64,000 nucleotides of DNA from the NCBI GenBank assembly GCA_009846685.1, contig VWVY01000001.1, forward strand, positions 248,001 to 312,000. The letters are read 5' to 3'. The position numbers and the translations under genes were made by a program. Under the pieces are notes generated by a model. It was not told the DNA's origin, searched no databases, and saw only the letters and a list, made by a program, of their open reading frames with translations. The DNA is from Rhizobiales bacterium SYSU XM002 (GTDB taxonomy: Bacteria; Pseudomonadota; Alphaproteobacteria; Rhizobiales; Beijerinckiaceae). The number at the start of each line of letters is the position of its first letter. The first letter of the stretch is position 1. Positions 33,607 to 43,044 of the stretch are shown here, piece after piece.

Positions 33607-34800
33607 TTACTCTACGTAACCGCGCACCTGCGCCAGCGTCTTCATTACGCCGCGCAGCTCTGCGAGCCCACGCAGACGCCCGATGGCCGGATACCCCGGG
33701 TGTCCCCTGCCGCCGATATCGGTCAGGATTTCGTGGCCGTGATCGGGGCGCATCGGGATGCGCCAGCCCGCCGAGCCGCCACTGCGGCGGCGTTCTTCCT
33801 CACTCATGATGGCATCGACGAGATCGACCATGTCGGTGTCACCACCAAGGTGGTCGGCCTCCATGAAGGAACCGTCGGGGTCTTTCTTGACGTTGCGCAG
33901 ATGCGCGAACCAGATCCGGTCCGCGAACCTTCGGGCGATAGCGGGGACATTGTTTTTCGGGTGAGCACCAAGCGAACCGGAACAGAGCGTAAGGCCGTTC
34001 GTCGGGCTGTCCACCATCGCCATGATCGCGGCGATATCGTCTTCGGAGGAGACGATACGTGGCAGGCCGAACAGCGGCCGGGGCGGATCATCCGGGTGGA
34101 TGCACATGTTGACGCCAACTTCTTCGGCGGTCGGGATCACAGCCTTTAGAAACCGGGCGAGATTGCCGCGCAGGGTCGCGACATCCATGCCGTCATATCG
34201 GGCAAGAAGGCGGCGGAAGCCCTCGATATCGTAGCGGTCGTAGGCGCCCGGCAGGCCGGCATTGATATTATCGAGAAGGCGTTGGCGATCCGCCTCGCTC
34301 GCTTTCAGATGCCACGCCAGCGCGCGTTCGAGGACGTCCGACGAATGCCCGTTTTCCGCGCCGGGGCGCTTGAGCATCAGCCAGTCGAAGGCGACATATT
34401 CGTGAATATTGAAGCGCAAGGCACGCGCGCCGCCGGCGACGGGAGCGTCGAGCTGGGTGCGGGTCCAGTCGAGAACCGGCATGAAATTGTAGCATACCGT
34501 CTTCAGCCCGCAGGCGGCGAGGTTGCGCAGCGACTGCCGGTAGTTCTCGAAAATCGTCTCAAGATCGCCTTCGCCGATCTTGACATGCTCGTGGATCGGC
34601 AGGCTTTCGACGACCGACCATGTCAGGCCGAGCCCCGCGCCTTCAATCTCCCGTTTGCGTTTCTCAATCTCCTCCACGCTCCACACCACGCCATAGGGAA
34701 TGTGGTGCAGGGCGGTGACGATCCCGGTCGCGCCCGCCTGGCGCGCGGCTTCCAAGGTTACCGCGTCGCCGGGGCCAAACCAGCGCCAAGTTTGTTCCAT
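33607..34800 (-). CDS. uxuA: Mannonate dehydratase
   Basis: A 397-residue UxuA. It removes water from D-mannonate to give 2-keto-3-deoxygluconate (KDG) in the cytoplasm, using Mn2+/Fe2+. Family blocks are clear: MEQTWRWFGPGD at the start, ALHHIPYGVVW, the metal-binding MCIHPDDPPRPLFGLPRIV, LCSGSLGAHPKNN, and RIPMRPDHGHEIL near the C-terminus. The length is normal. It is the most distal gene after a TRAP transporter operon read in the same direction, which probably imports a uronic acid or related sugar acid. The partner isomerase uxaC is about 17 kb away in the second block. Confidence 0.96.
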   Translation of the reverse strand: MEQTWRWFGPGDAVTLEAARQAGATGIVTALHHIPYGVVWSVEEIEKRKREIEGAGLGLTWSVVESLPIHEHVKIGEGDLETIFENYRQSLRNLAACGLKTVCYNFMPVLDWTRTQLDAPVAGGARALRFNIHEYVAFDWLMLKRPGAENGHSSDVLERALAWHLKASEADRQRLLDNINAGLPGAYDRYDIEGFRRLLARYDGMDVATLRGNLARFLKAVIPTAEEVGVNMCIHPDDPPRPLFGLPRIVSSEDDIAAIMAMVDSPTNGLTLCSGSLGAHPKNNVPAIARRFADRIWFAHLRNVKKDPDGSFMEADHLGGDTDMVDLVDAIMSEEERRRSGGSAGWRIPMRPDHGHEILTDIGGRGHPGYPAIGRLRGLAELRGVMKTLAQVRGYVE

Positions 34801-34825
34801 TCAAAAAATCTCCAAAAAACAGGCG

Positions 34826-36103
34826 CTACATTAGAAGATTCGGAAGCCAGAGTACGAGCCCCGGCGTGAATGCAAGGAAGGCCACGACGGCGAGGATTGC
34901 GGCGACAAAGGGCAGCGATTCTACGAAGTACTCCTCGATCGGCGTATCGAGGATCGAGCACACCGTGTACATCGCCACGCCGACCGGTGGCGTCATGCCG
35001 CCGAACGTGACGATCGACATCATCAGAATGCCGAAGTGCACCTCGTCGATGCCAAGATCCTTGATGATCGGCACGAAGATCGGCGTCAACAGCAGCACCA
35101 GCACCGTCGCTTCGACGAAGAGGCCGGCGATGAACAGGAAGCCGAGGATCAGGAACACGATCACCAGCGGGTTCTTCGACAGGCCGAGCATCGCCTCGGC
35201 GATGTTCTGCGGCGCCTGTTCGAAGATCAAGGCATAGCCCACCATGCCCGAGAGCAGGATGATCAGCATGATCACGCCGACATCGAGCACACCCTCGCCG
35301 AGCGCCTCCGTGAACTTCTCCCAGGTCAGTTCGCGGTGGAACAGCACACCGACGACCGCCGCATAGACAACAGCGAAGGCCCCGACCTCGGAGGGTGTGA
35401 AGATGCCGCCGCGAATGCCGACCAGCAGCGCAACGGGGAAGAACAGCGCCCATTTGGCCTCGACCACGGCACGCCACACTTCCGAGGCTTTCGGCAGTTC
35501 CTTGCGCGCAGCCTGATAGTTGCGCTTCTTGGCGATGATGGAGACGGTGAACATCAGCGCCGCCATCATCATCAGGCCGGGAATGACGCCGGCGAGAAAC
35601 AGGCGGCCGATAGAGACGTTGCCGACGAAGCCGTAGAGGATCAGCCCAAGGCTCGGGGGAATGGTTGCGGTGATGAGCGAGCCGCAGGCGATCACTGCCG
35701 TCGTGAACCCGCGCGAGTAGCCGCGCTTGATCATATCGGGACCAAGGATGCGTGCTTCCATCGCTGCATCGGCAACGGCGGAGCCGGAAACACCACCCAT
35801 CAGTGTCGAGAGCAGGATGCAGACCTGGGCAAGGCCGCCCGACATCCACGAGACCAGCACGTTCGAGCAGGTGATGAGGCGGGAAGTGATCCCGGTCTTG
35901 TTCATCATGTGCCCGGCGAGCACGAAGAAGGGCACGGCCAGCAGCGGAAAGCTCTGCGAAGCGGAGGCGACCTGCTGCACGCCGATGCCCACCGGGATCG
36001 AGCCGGAAAAGATAAAGAAGCTGAAGCCGGCGATCCCGATCGCGAGCGCGATCGGCATGCCGAGGAATGTCAGCAGAAAGAAGAGAACGGCGAGAAGGGT
36101 CAT
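34826..36103 (-). CDS. TRAP transporter large permease (DctM type)
   Basis: A 425-residue polytopic membrane protein. DctM blocks include GVSGSAVADAAMEARILGPDM, the GSLITATIPPSLGLILYGF stretch, and GMTPPVGVAMYTVCSI near the C-terminus. It is the Na+-driven transport subunit and follows the small subunit by 4 bases, with uxuA 25 bases downstream. The linkage to uxuA and a GntR regulator suggests hexuronate or a related sugar acid as substrate. Confidence 0.94.
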   Translation of the reverse strand: MTLLAVLFFLLTFLGMPIALAIGIAGFSFFIFSGSIPVGIGVQQVASASQSFPLLAVPFFVLAGHMMNKTGITSRLITCSNVLVSWMSGGLAQVCILLSTLMGGVSGSAVADAAMEARILGPDMIKRGYSRGFTTAVIACGSLITATIPPSLGLILYGFVGNVSIGRLFLAGVIPGLMMMAALMFTVSIIAKKRNYQAARKELPKASEVWRAVVEAKWALFFPVALLVGIRGGIFTPSEVGAFAVVYAAVVGVLFHRELTWEKFTEALGEGVLDVGVIMLIILLSGMVGYALIFEQAPQNIAEAMLGLSKNPLVIVFLILGFLFIAGLFVEATVLVLLLTPIFVPIIKDLGIDEVHFGILMMSIVTFGGMTPPVGVAMYTVCSILDTPIEEYFVESLPFVAAILAVVAFLAFTPGLVLWLPNLLM

Positions 36104-36107
36104 CGGC

Positions 36108-36620
36108 TCAGCCCAGCTGGGTTTCGGACCGGTCCACTTCGCTCGCCTTGTCGGCGTAGAAGACCAGTTTCCGGTCGCGGATCGCGCGGACGAGGTTGAT
36201 AAGGACGGTCACGGAGAGAAGTGCGCAGCCGACCGGCACCGCACCAGTGACCCATGCATAGGAAATGCCGCTGTCGCCATAGACCCGCTGCCAGTTAAGC
36301 AGGGTGAGGTGATAGCCGGTGTAGGCCAGCGTCGCGAGAAAGCCGAGGGTGAGAACGCCGAGCGTGACCTCGAGCATCCAGCGCGGCGTCGCCGGCAACT
36401 TGCGGACGAAGAAATCGACGCCGATATGCGTCTTGATCCGCATGGCGCGGTTTGCGCCGAGAAAACACAGCCAGACGAAGAGGAGCTGCGCGACATCGAC
36501 CGACCAGATCATCGGATCGCCCAATGTCCGGGCGATGGCCGCTGCGAAAACCAGCAACGTGATGATCGCGAGCAGCAGTTTTGAAACCGCATCTTCGATG
36601 CGGACATAGAGTTCGGACAT
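36108..36620 (-). CDS. TRAP transporter small permease (DctQ type)
   Basis: A 170-residue membrane protein with four helices, the small subunit that bridges the large permease and the binding protein. The family block WSVDVAQLLFVWLCFLGANR and RIKTHIGVDFFV are present. The start ATG 36620 has GGAGGAAG just upstream. Unlike the TRAP small subunit at 21871, it has no extra N-terminal domain. Confidence 0.92.
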   Translation of the reverse strand: MSELYVRIEDAVSKLLLAIITLLVFAAAIARTLGDPMIWSVDVAQLLFVWLCFLGANRAMRIKTHIGVDFFVRKLPATPRWMLEVTLGVLTLGFLATLAYTGYHLTLLNWQRVYGDSGISYAWVTGAVPVGCALLSVTVLINLVRAIRDRKLVFYADKASEVDRSETQLG

Positions 36621-36664
36621 CTCTTCCTCCGGGACAACCGTCTTCCTGCCCCGGTAGAACGGGG

Positions 36665-36700
36665 GAAAAATGCCGGACGGGCCTTGCGAACCGTCCGGCA
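36665..36700 (-). terminator. Hairpin between TRAP binding-protein and permease genes (uxuA locus)
   Basis: A perfect 10-base stem TGCCGGACGG (36671-36680) pairs with CCGTCCGGCA (36691-36700). On the minus strand it is followed immediately by TTTTT. It lies between the binding-protein stop and the small-subunit start and probably acts as a partial terminator. Confidence 0.7.
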
Positions 36701-36721
36701 GTCCTACGCAGGGAGAACGGT

Positions 36722-37705
36722 TTACTTCAGCAGGGCCTCGACCTGCTTGCGCAGATCGCCGTAACCGAGCTTGTCATAGACGGCCTTGGTCGCCTCAACG
36801 AACGGGGTCTTGTCCACTTCCGCGATCTCGACACCCTTTTCCTTGAACTTCGCTTCGAGCCCGGCGAGCGACTCCTGCGTCGCGTTCGACGCGAAATCAC
36901 CGGCGGCGAGCGATTCTTCCTTCAGGATCTTCTGGAGATCCGCCGGCAGGCCGTCGAACCACTTGGCGGAGGTCACGATACCGGTGATGAGGTTGAAATG
37001 CCCGGTCTTGGTGATGTTCTTGGTCACCTCGTAAAGTCGCGAGCCATAGCTGGCCGGATGCTGTGCTTCCACGGCATCGATCGCCTTCTGCTGAAGCGCC
37101 GGATAGACCTCGGCCCAGCCCATCGGCGTCGGCGTGGCGCCCATCGCGCGGATCGTCTCCATCCAGACCGGGGCGCCCGGCGTGCGCATGCGGATGCCGG
37201 CGAGATCGGCCGGAACCTTCACGGGCTTGTTGGTCAACAGGTGCCGTTCGCCCTGCCACCAGTTGAAGGAGAGGATCTGGTGGCCGGAAGTTTTACGGAG
37301 CTGCTCGACCCAGCCATCGAATATCGGCGAAGTCACGACCTTGCGGATACCCGTGAAGCCGTCCGCGAGATAGGGCGCACTCAGGATGCCGAATTCCTTG
37401 ACGAAGACCGCCATGCGTCCGCCATCGACGACGACCGCGACATTCGCGCCGGAGCGCGCCTGTTCAAGAACGTCCTCATCCTTGCCAAGCTGCGAACCTG
37501 GGAAAATACGAATCGTGAGTTTGCCCTGCGAGCGCTCGGCCACCTTGTCGCGGAAGCGCTCCAGGCCCTTGTAGATCGGGTCATCCTTGCTCAGCGCCGT
37601 GTTGACATTGAGCTGATGCTGCGCGAACGCGGGTGCGGTCATAAAAAAAGCTGCCGAACAGGCCGCCGCCAACACAAAATTGCGCTTAGAGAATTGAATT
37701 CCCAT
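36722..37705 (-). CDS. TRAP solute-binding protein (DctP family), uxuA locus
   Basis: A 327-residue periplasmic binding protein with a Sec signal (about 1-27, ending AFA-Q). Mature blocks include QLNVNTALSKDDPIYKGLERF and the carboxylate-binding Arg in GIRMRTPGAPVWMETIRAMGATPTPM (as two short blocks, about residues 160-180). ATG 37705 has GGGAGGAAGG directly upstream. It is divergent from the GntR gene across a CCATAC-rich operator region. Sugar-acid uptake is inferred from uxuA in the same operon. Confidence 0.93.
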   Translation of the reverse strand: MGIQFSKRNFVLAAACSAAFFMTAPAFAQHQLNVNTALSKDDPIYKGLERFRDKVAERSQGKLTIRIFPGSQLGKDEDVLEQARSGANVAVVVDGGRMAVFVKEFGILSAPYLADGFTGIRKVVTSPIFDGWVEQLRKTSGHQILSFNWWQGERHLLTNKPVKVPADLAGIRMRTPGAPVWMETIRAMGATPTPMGWAEVYPALQQKAIDAVEAQHPASYGSRLYEVTKNITKTGHFNLITGIVTSAKWFDGLPADLQKILKEESLAAGDFASNATQESLAGLEAKFKEKGVEIAEVDKTPFVEATKAVYDKLGYGDLRKQVEALLK

Positions 37706-37748
37706 CGCCTTCCTCCCTAACGTTTCCAACATGAGCCTTACTCTTGCG

Positions 37749-37770
37749 GTATGGCACCATACCGGTATGA
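37749..37770. promoter_or_regulatory. Operator candidate in the TRAP-GntR divergent region
   Basis: The segment contains GTATGG-CA-CCATAC and, overlapping it, the perfect palindrome CATACCGGTATG (37758-37769). These are three alternately oriented CCATAC-like half sites. They lie between the divergent dctP-type gene and the GntR gene, exactly where a FadR-type GntR autoregulator would bind. Confidence 0.6.
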
Positions 37771-37824
37771 TACACGATGTCGCAGCCCTTGCAAGCCTCG
37801 TCCGCGTCAGTCTTCGGAGAAAAC

Positions 37825-38541
37825 ATGAGCCTCAACATCGCCGAACCGATCGCGCCGCAAATGATCCAGATCCTCCGGCAGGCGATCATGGATATGGAAT
37901 TGCAGCCGGGGCAGGCGCTCTCGGAGAATGATGTCGCCCGGCGCTACGGCGTGAGTCGCCAACCGGTGCGCGAGGCCTTCATCAAGCTGCGCGAGGCCGG
38001 GCTACTGCAAATTCTGCCGAGCCGGGGCACCTATGTCGTCAAGATTTCGGTGCGTGAGGTGCTCAACGCGCGCTTCGTGCGCGAGGCCGTGGAATGCGCG
38101 ATCACACGCAGCGCGGCCGAGCTGATCGACGCGCAGGGCATCGACAGGCTGCAGGCGATCCTCGATCAGCAGCGGACTGCGGCGGCGGCGGCCGATTATC
38201 GCGGCTTTCAGGCGCTTGATGAAGGGTTCCATCGCGAAATCGCGACGATCGTCGATTGTGATTACGCCGTGCGCGTCATGGAAAGTGCACGTTTCCAGAC
38301 CGACCGGGTGCGGGCCCTGTCGCTGCCGAATGCAACGCCGCTCGGCATCCTGATCGCGCAGCATCAGGGGGTCGTCGACGCGTTCCGCGAGCGCGACCCG
38401 GCGAAAGCCGAAGCGATGATGCGTCTCCACCTTCGGGAAATCCTCTCGGCCATTCCGCGCCTCGCCGAGCAGCACCCGGAATTGTTCGACCAGAGCGACG
38501 TGCCGATCCATGCGCGGGTGATGCTCGCGGATCTCGGTTGA
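37825..38541 (+). CDS. GntR-family regulator (FadR/FCD type), uxuA locus
   Basis: A 238-residue regulator. The N-terminal winged HTH is clear (LSENDVARRYGVSRQPVREAFIKLREAGLL, in two short blocks) and the C-terminal all-helical FCD ligand domain has the metal-binding Asp/His pattern (DEGFHREIA, AQHQGVVDAF, RLHLREIL). ATG 37825 follows GGAG; an in-frame codon at 37777 lies inside the operator. It is divergent from the TRAP-uxuA operon and very likely represses it, with a uronate or aldonate as effector. Confidence 0.93.
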   Translation: MSLNIAEPIAPQMIQILRQAIMDMELQPGQALSENDVARRYGVSRQPVREAFIKLREAGLLQILPSRGTYVVKISVREVLNARFVREAVECAITRSAAELIDAQGIDRLQAILDQQRTAAAAADYRGFQALDEGFHREIATIVDCDYAVRVMESARFQTDRVRALSLPNATPLGILIAQHQGVVDAFRERDPAKAEAMMRLHLREILSAIPRLAEQHPELFDQSDVPIHARVMLADLG

Positions 38542-38601
38542 TCGACAAGTGCCGCACGGCACGTCTAGACTGCTCCGCTCGCTCGGGGAGGCGAGGCGGG
38601 C

Positions 38602-39384
38602 ATGGAACTCACGAGGACAAGTCTACGGGCGCGGCTGAACGCACTCTATTACGGCAACGACCGAACTGCTCGCCGGTTCCGCTATGGGCTGGTGGTGTTC
38701 GATGTCGCGACGATCACGCTTTTCATCGTCTCGTCTTTCGTGGGCGAAGCGGCGTGGATCATCCCGGTCGATTTCGCAGTCGGGCTTCTGCTGATCCTCG
38801 AAACAGCATCACGCCTCATCGCTGCGCCGAACCGTCGCAAACAGATGCTCAGCATCGCCACCGCCGCCGATCTGGTGGTAATCGTCTCGCTGCTCGCGCC
38901 GGCATTTGTCGAGAACCTCGGCTTCCTGCGCATCGCCCGCGCGCTGCGCGTGTTGCGTTCCTACCACCTGCTTCGTGATCTGCGGCAGGATTCGGCTTGG
39001 TTCCGCCTCAACGAGGATGTCATCCAGCGTACAGTGAACCTCTTCGTATTCATTTTCATCGTGACTTCGGTGGTCTACGTCACGCAGCACGGCAGCAATC
39101 CGCACATCGAAACCTATATGGATGCGCTCTACTTCACCATGACGACGCTGACGACGACCGGCTTCGGCGATATCACCCTACAGGGCAACCTCGGCCGTTT
39201 CATCGCCGTCCTCATTATGGTGGTCGGTGTTTCGTTGTTCCTGCGCCTGCTTCAGGCGGTTTTCCGACCGCACAAGGTCAGCTTCGAGTGTACGGATTGC
39301 GGCCTTCTGGTGCATGACGCCGACGCAGTGCATTGCAAGCATTGCGGCAAGGTGTTGCGCATTCCTACCGAAGGTCTGGTCTAG
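38602..39384 (+). CDS. Voltage-gated-type potassium channel with a C-terminal zinc ribbon
   Basis: A 260-residue membrane protein. Six hydrophobic segments give the voltage-sensor plus pore layout. The S4-like helix is Arg-rich ([17 protein letters not shown], residues about 110-127). The pore loop holds the selectivity filter TTTGFGDI (about 185-192), a common variant of TVGYGD. The C-terminal tail carries two CxxC motifs ([19 protein letters not shown]), a zinc-ribbon-like element unusual in channels. A GGGGAGG lies upstream of the ATG. The neighbours are not functionally related; the 3' end overlaps glpK by 4 bases, tail to tail. Confidence 0.9.
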   Translation: MELTRTSLRARLNALYYGNDRTARRFRYGLVVFDVATITLFIVSSFVGEAAWIIPVDFAVGLLLILETASRLIAAPNRRKQMLSIATAADLVVIVSLLAPAFVENLGFLRIARALRVLRSYHLLRDLRQDSAWFRLNEDVIQRTVNLFVFIFIVTSVVYVTQHGSNPHIETYMDALYFTMTTLTTTGFGDITLQGNLGRFIAVLIMVVGVSLFLRLLQAVFRPHKVSFECTDCGLLVHDADAVHCKHCGKVLRIPTEGLV

Positions 39385-40874
39385 AGTGTGGAGAGCGTGC
39401 GGCGTACGGCGTCGCGCCAGCCCGCATAGCGGGTCTTGCGCTCGTCGGTTGCCATTGTCGGTGTGAAGCGTTTGTCGAGGGCCCAACGCTGCGAGAATTC
39501 TTGCGGCGGGGGGAGCATTCCCGCAGAATATCCGGCGAGGTAGGCCGCGCCAAGCGCCGTTGTTTCCATGATCTTCGGCCTGTCGACCGGTGCATCGAGG
39601 ATATCGGCGAGGAACTGCATCGCGAAATCCGACGCGGTCATGCCGCCGTCGACGCGGAGCACCGTGCCATTGTCGCGGCTCTGCCAGTCGCCCTTCATCG
39701 CCTCGATCAGGTCGCGCGTCTGGTAGCCGACGGATTCAAGCGCGGCGCGGGCGAGTTCCTTGCGCGTCGTGCCGCGTGTGAGGCCGAAAAGGGCGCCGCG
39801 CGCATCCGCATCCCAATACGGTGCGCCGAGGCCGACGAAAGCTGGCACGAGATAGACGTGTTGGGCAGGGTCGGCCGCTGCCGCAAGTTCGCCGGTCTCG
39901 CTCGCCGAAGCGATCAGGCCCAGCCCGTCGCGCAGCCATTGCACGGCGGCACCGGCGATGAAGATCGCGCCTTCGAGAGCATAGGTTCGCGTGCCGCCGA
40001 GCTGGTAGGCGATGGTGGTGAGAAGCCGGTTCTTCGAGATGACCGGCGTCGCGCCGGTATTGAGCAGCGCGAAGCAGCCGGTCCCATAGGTCGATTTCAT
40101 CATGCCCGGCGAAAAGCAACCCTGGCCGATGGTTGCGGCCTGCTGGTCACCCGCGATGCCACGGATCGGGATGGCGGCGCCGAGGAGGTCGGGGGACGTC
40201 GCGCCATAATCTGCGGCGCAGTCCTTCACCTCAGGCAGCAGGCTCATCGGCACGTCGAGCGCCTTGCAGAGTTCCGCGTCCCACTCTCCGGCATGGATAT
40301 CGAACAGCAACGTGCGCGAGGCGTTGGTGGCATCCGTTGCATGGACCTTGCCGCCCGTGAGCCGCCAGAGCAGGAAGCTGTCCACGGTGCCGAAGGCGAG
40401 TTCGCCGCTCTCCGCCCGCGCCCTCGCGCCCGGCGCATTGTCGAGCAGCCATTTGACCTTGGTGCCCGAGAAATAGGGGTCGAGCAAAAGGCCGGTTTTC
40501 GCGGCGAAGAGCGGTTCCAGCCCTTCGGCCTTCAGTTGATTGCAGGTTTCGGCGGTGCGCCGGTCCTGCCAAACGATGGCGCGATGGATCGGCTCGCTCG
40601 TTTTCCTGTCCCAGATGAGCGTGGTTTCCCGCTGGTTCGTGATGCCGATCGCTGCGACATCACCCGCCGCGATTCCGGCCTTGGCGATCGCCGCGCGGAG
40701 CGTCGCGAGCGTCGTCCGCCACAGATCCTCTGGATCGTGCTCGACCCAACCGGGCGCCGGATAATGCTGCGGGAATTCCTCCTGTGCCACCGCCGCAACA
40801 GTCAGATCGCTGCGGAACACCAGCGCGCGCGACGAGGTGGTTCCCTGATCGATCGCGACGATGAATTTCGACAT
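39381..40874 (-). CDS. glpK: Glycerol kinase
   Basis: A 497-residue FGGY-family kinase that phosphorylates glycerol to glycerol 3-phosphate with ATP in the cytoplasm. GlpK blocks are clear: [66 protein letters not shown] and [13 protein letters not shown]. The length is that of E. coli GlpK. ATG 40874 has GGAGGGG just upstream. No glpF, glpD or glp regulator lies beside it, so the gene seems to stand alone. Confidence 0.96.
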   Translation of the reverse strand: MSKFIVAIDQGTTSSRALVFRSDLTVAAVAQEEFPQHYPAPGWVEHDPEDLWRTTLATLRAAIAKAGIAAGDVAAIGITNQRETTLIWDRKTSEPIHRAIVWQDRRTAETCNQLKAEGLEPLFAAKTGLLLDPYFSGTKVKWLLDNAPGARARAESGELAFGTVDSFLLWRLTGGKVHATDATNASRTLLFDIHAGEWDAELCKALDVPMSLLPEVKDCAADYGATSPDLLGAAIPIRGIAGDQQAATIGQGCFSPGMMKSTYGTGCFALLNTGATPVISKNRLLTTIAYQLGGTRTYALEGAIFIAGAAVQWLRDGLGLIASASETGELAAAADPAQHVYLVPAFVGLGAPYWDADARGALFGLTRGTTRKELARAALESVGYQTRDLIEAMKGDWQSRDNGTVLRVDGGMTASDFAMQFLADILDAPVDRPKIMETTALGAAYLAGYSAGMLPPPQEFSQRWALDKRFTPTMATDERKTRYAGWRDAVRRTLSTL

Positions 40875-40997
40875 GTCAGGCCCCTCCGGTCGTTTATTGT
40901 TCCTGCGGAAGCGTTTCCTCTCTCTGGGTTCCATGCCGGCTAACCATAGTCAACCGCCGTTGACAGCCGGACGGGCGGCGGCAACAACGGATCGTCG

Positions 40998-41015
40998 GAA
41001 GCGGCCGGCCGCTTC
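40998..41015. promoter_or_regulatory. Perfect 18-base palindrome upstream of cobU
   Basis: GAAGCGGCCGGCCGCTTC is fully symmetrical and lies 30 bases before the cobU start, followed by a pyrimidine-rich stretch. It could fold as a hairpin or bind a dimeric protein. It does not look like a cobalamin riboswitch. Confidence 0.4.
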
Positions 41016-41046
41016 TTCTCCCAACGCTTCTTTTTTGGAGGCTCGC

Positions 41047-41571
41047 GTGAACCCGCGCACGACATTCTATCTCGGCGGCGCGCGTTCCGGAAAATCACGC
41101 CTTGCGGAGGAGGCGGCACGCGCGTCCGGCCTTTCCCTGCGCTATATCGCAACTGCCGCGCCGGGCGACACGGAGATGGCCGAGCGCATCGCCCATCACC
41201 GCATGAAGCGCGAAGGGCTTGGCTGGAAAACGGTCGAGGCGCTCTACGATCTGCCGGAGGCGATCCTCGCGCAGTCACGGCGCGATACCGTGGTGCTCGT
41301 CGATTGTCTCACGCTTTGGCTGACGAACATCATGCTCGCCGAACGTGACATCCCGGCAGCGCGCGAGGCGCTGATCGCCGCTCTGGCTGCCGCGCAAGGG
41401 CCGGTTCTTCTCGTCTCGAACGAGGTTGGCCTTGGGCTCGTGCCGGAGACGCCGCTCGGCCGTGCCTTTCGCGACGAGCAGGGCAGGCTCAACCAGAAGC
41501 TTGCTGCACTTGTTCCGAACGTGGTGTTCGTCGCGGCGGGGTTGTCGCTGGCGATGAAAGGCACGATCTGA
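41047..41571 (+). CDS. cobU: Adenosylcobinamide kinase / adenosylcobinamide-phosphate guanylyltransferase
   Basis: A 174-residue CobU/CobP. It phosphorylates adenosylcobinamide and then adds GMP, late steps in cobalamin nucleotide-loop assembly. The Walker A motif GGARSGKS is at residues 8-15, the nucleotide/phosphate segment AERIAHHRMKR follows, and DCLTLWLTN, SNEVGLGLVP and GRLNQKLAALVPNVVFVAAG are typical. GTG 41047 is chosen because GGAGG lies 6 bases before it; the upstream in-frame codon adds an unrelated leader. It is separated by 3 bases from cobQ. Confidence 0.95.
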   Translation: MNPRTTFYLGGARSGKSRLAEEAARASGLSLRYIATAAPGDTEMAERIAHHRMKREGLGWKTVEALYDLPEAILAQSRRDTVVLVDCLTLWLTNIMLAERDIPAAREALIAALAAAQGPVLLVSNEVGLGLVPETPLGRAFRDEQGRLNQKLAALVPNVVFVAAGLSLAMKGTI

Positions 41572-41574
41572 GTC

Positions 41575-43041
41575 ATGCGCAAGCCCGCGGTCATGCTTCA
41601 GGGTACCGGCTCGAACGTCGGCAAGTCTTTGCTGGTCGCGGGACTGTGCCGCGCCTTTCTTCAGCGTGGGCTCAAGGTGATGCCGTTCAAGCCACAGAAC
41701 ATGTCGAACAACGCCGCCGTCGCCTTCGAGGGCGGGGAGATCGGCCGCGCGCAGGCGCTTCAGGCGCTGGCATCCGGCGCGCCGCCGAGCGTTCACATGA
41801 ACCCCGTGCTCCTCAAGCCCGAAAGCGATACCGGCAGTCAGGTCATCGTGCAGGGGCAACGACGCGGAAGCCTGAACGCAAGGCGGTTTGGTGCAAGACG
41901 CGACGAATTGCTGCCCTTCGTGCTCGACAGTTTCGCCCGGCTCGAACAGGAAGCCGACCTTGTCGTTATCGAAGGGGCGGGCAGCCCGGCGGAGATCAAT
42001 CTCCGTGCGGGTGATATCGCCAACATGGGCTTTGCGGAGGCTGCCGACGTCCCGGTTATCCTCATCGGTGATATCGACCGGGGAGGCGTGATCGCCAGTC
42101 TCGTGGGAACGTATGCCGTGTTGGAGAACACAGAAAAAAATCGAATAAAAGCTTTTTTTATCAATAAATTTCGCGGCGATATTCAACTGTTTTCAGAGGG
42201 AATGTCCGCCATCGCCGGGCGGACCGGCTGGCGCTCGCTCGGCATCGTCCCGTGGTTTCACGATGCCGTTCGCCTGCCGGCGGAGGATGCCGTCGATCTG
42301 GAGGCGCTGCCAGGGCGTGTCTCCGGGCGGTTGAAGATCGCGGTGCCGATTCTTTCGCGCATCGCCAATTTCGACGATTTCGACCCGCTGAAACAGGAGC
42401 CGGGCATCGAACTCGTGATGGTGCCACCGGGTTCGCCGTTGCCGGGCGATGCGGCGTTGGTGATCCTGCCCGGCACCAAGGCCACCATCGCCGATCTCGG
42501 TTTCCTGCGCGCGCAGGGCTGGGATATCGACCTCACCGCCCACGTCCGGCGTGGCGGTCGCGTGCTCGGCATTTGCGGTGGCTATCAGATACTCGGCCGC
42601 CTGATCGCTGACCCGGAGGGGGTTGAGGGAGAGGCCAGCGACGTGCCCGGCCTCGGCCTTCTCGACGTCGAAACGGTCATGTCGCCCGAGAAAATCACCG
42701 CGCGGGTGGAGGGGCGGCATATCGCCAGCGGGGCAGTGATCAGCGGTTACGAGATTCACATCGGCCGGACCACAGGGCCGGACTGCAACCGGCCGCTCGT
42801 GGAAATTGCCGGACACCCTGATGGCGCGATCAGCGCCGACGGGCTCGTTTCTGGCACCTATCTGCACGGGTTTTTCGCCTCGGACGGCTTTCGAGCGGCC
42901 TATCTCGAAACGCTCGGCGTGACATCCGGTCTTCGCTACGGCGAGACGGTCGAGGCGGTGCTGGACCGCCTCGCCGAGCACTGCGAACGGCACCTTGATC
43001 TCGATGCCGTCCTCGCGATCGCGCGGGCTCGCGCGACCTGA
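41575..43041 (+). CDS. cobQ: Cobyric acid synthase
   Basis: A 488-residue glutamine-dependent amidotransferase (CobQ/CbiP) that amidates four side chains of adenosylcobyrinic acid a,c-diamide. The N-terminal synthase domain shows [25 protein letters not shown] and [20 protein letters not shown]. The C-terminal class I glutaminase has the nucleophile Cys in [10 protein letters not shown] (about residue 335). Length is normal. A 60-base patch (about 42125-42185) coding [19 protein letters not shown] is strikingly AT-rich for this gene, although the protein motif itself is conserved. It is co-transcribed with cobU and convergent with btuB. Confidence 0.96.
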   Translation: MRKPAVMLQGTGSNVGKSLLVAGLCRAFLQRGLKVMPFKPQNMSNNAAVAFEGGEIGRAQALQALASGAPPSVHMNPVLLKPESDTGSQVIVQGQRRGSLNARRFGARRDELLPFVLDSFARLEQEADLVVIEGAGSPAEINLRAGDIANMGFAEAADVPVILIGDIDRGGVIASLVGTYAVLENTEKNRIKAFFINKFRGDIQLFSEGMSAIAGRTGWRSLGIVPWFHDAVRLPAEDAVDLEALPGRVSGRLKIAVPILSRIANFDDFDPLKQEPGIELVMVPPGSPLPGDAALVILPGTKATIADLGFLRAQGWDIDLTAHVRRGGRVLGICGGYQILGRLIADPEGVEGEASDVPGLGLLDVETVMSPEKITARVEGRHIASGAVISGYEIHIGRTTGPDCNRPLVEIAGHPDGAISADGLVSGTYLHGFFASDGFRAAYLETLGVTSGLRYGETVEAVLDRLAEHCERHLDLDAVLAIARARAT

Positions 43042-43044
43042 ACC

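Noticed and set aside
40875-41046. A cobalamin riboswitch upstream of cobU
   Set aside because: None of the riboswitch landmarks present before btuB occur here; only a palindrome is seen.
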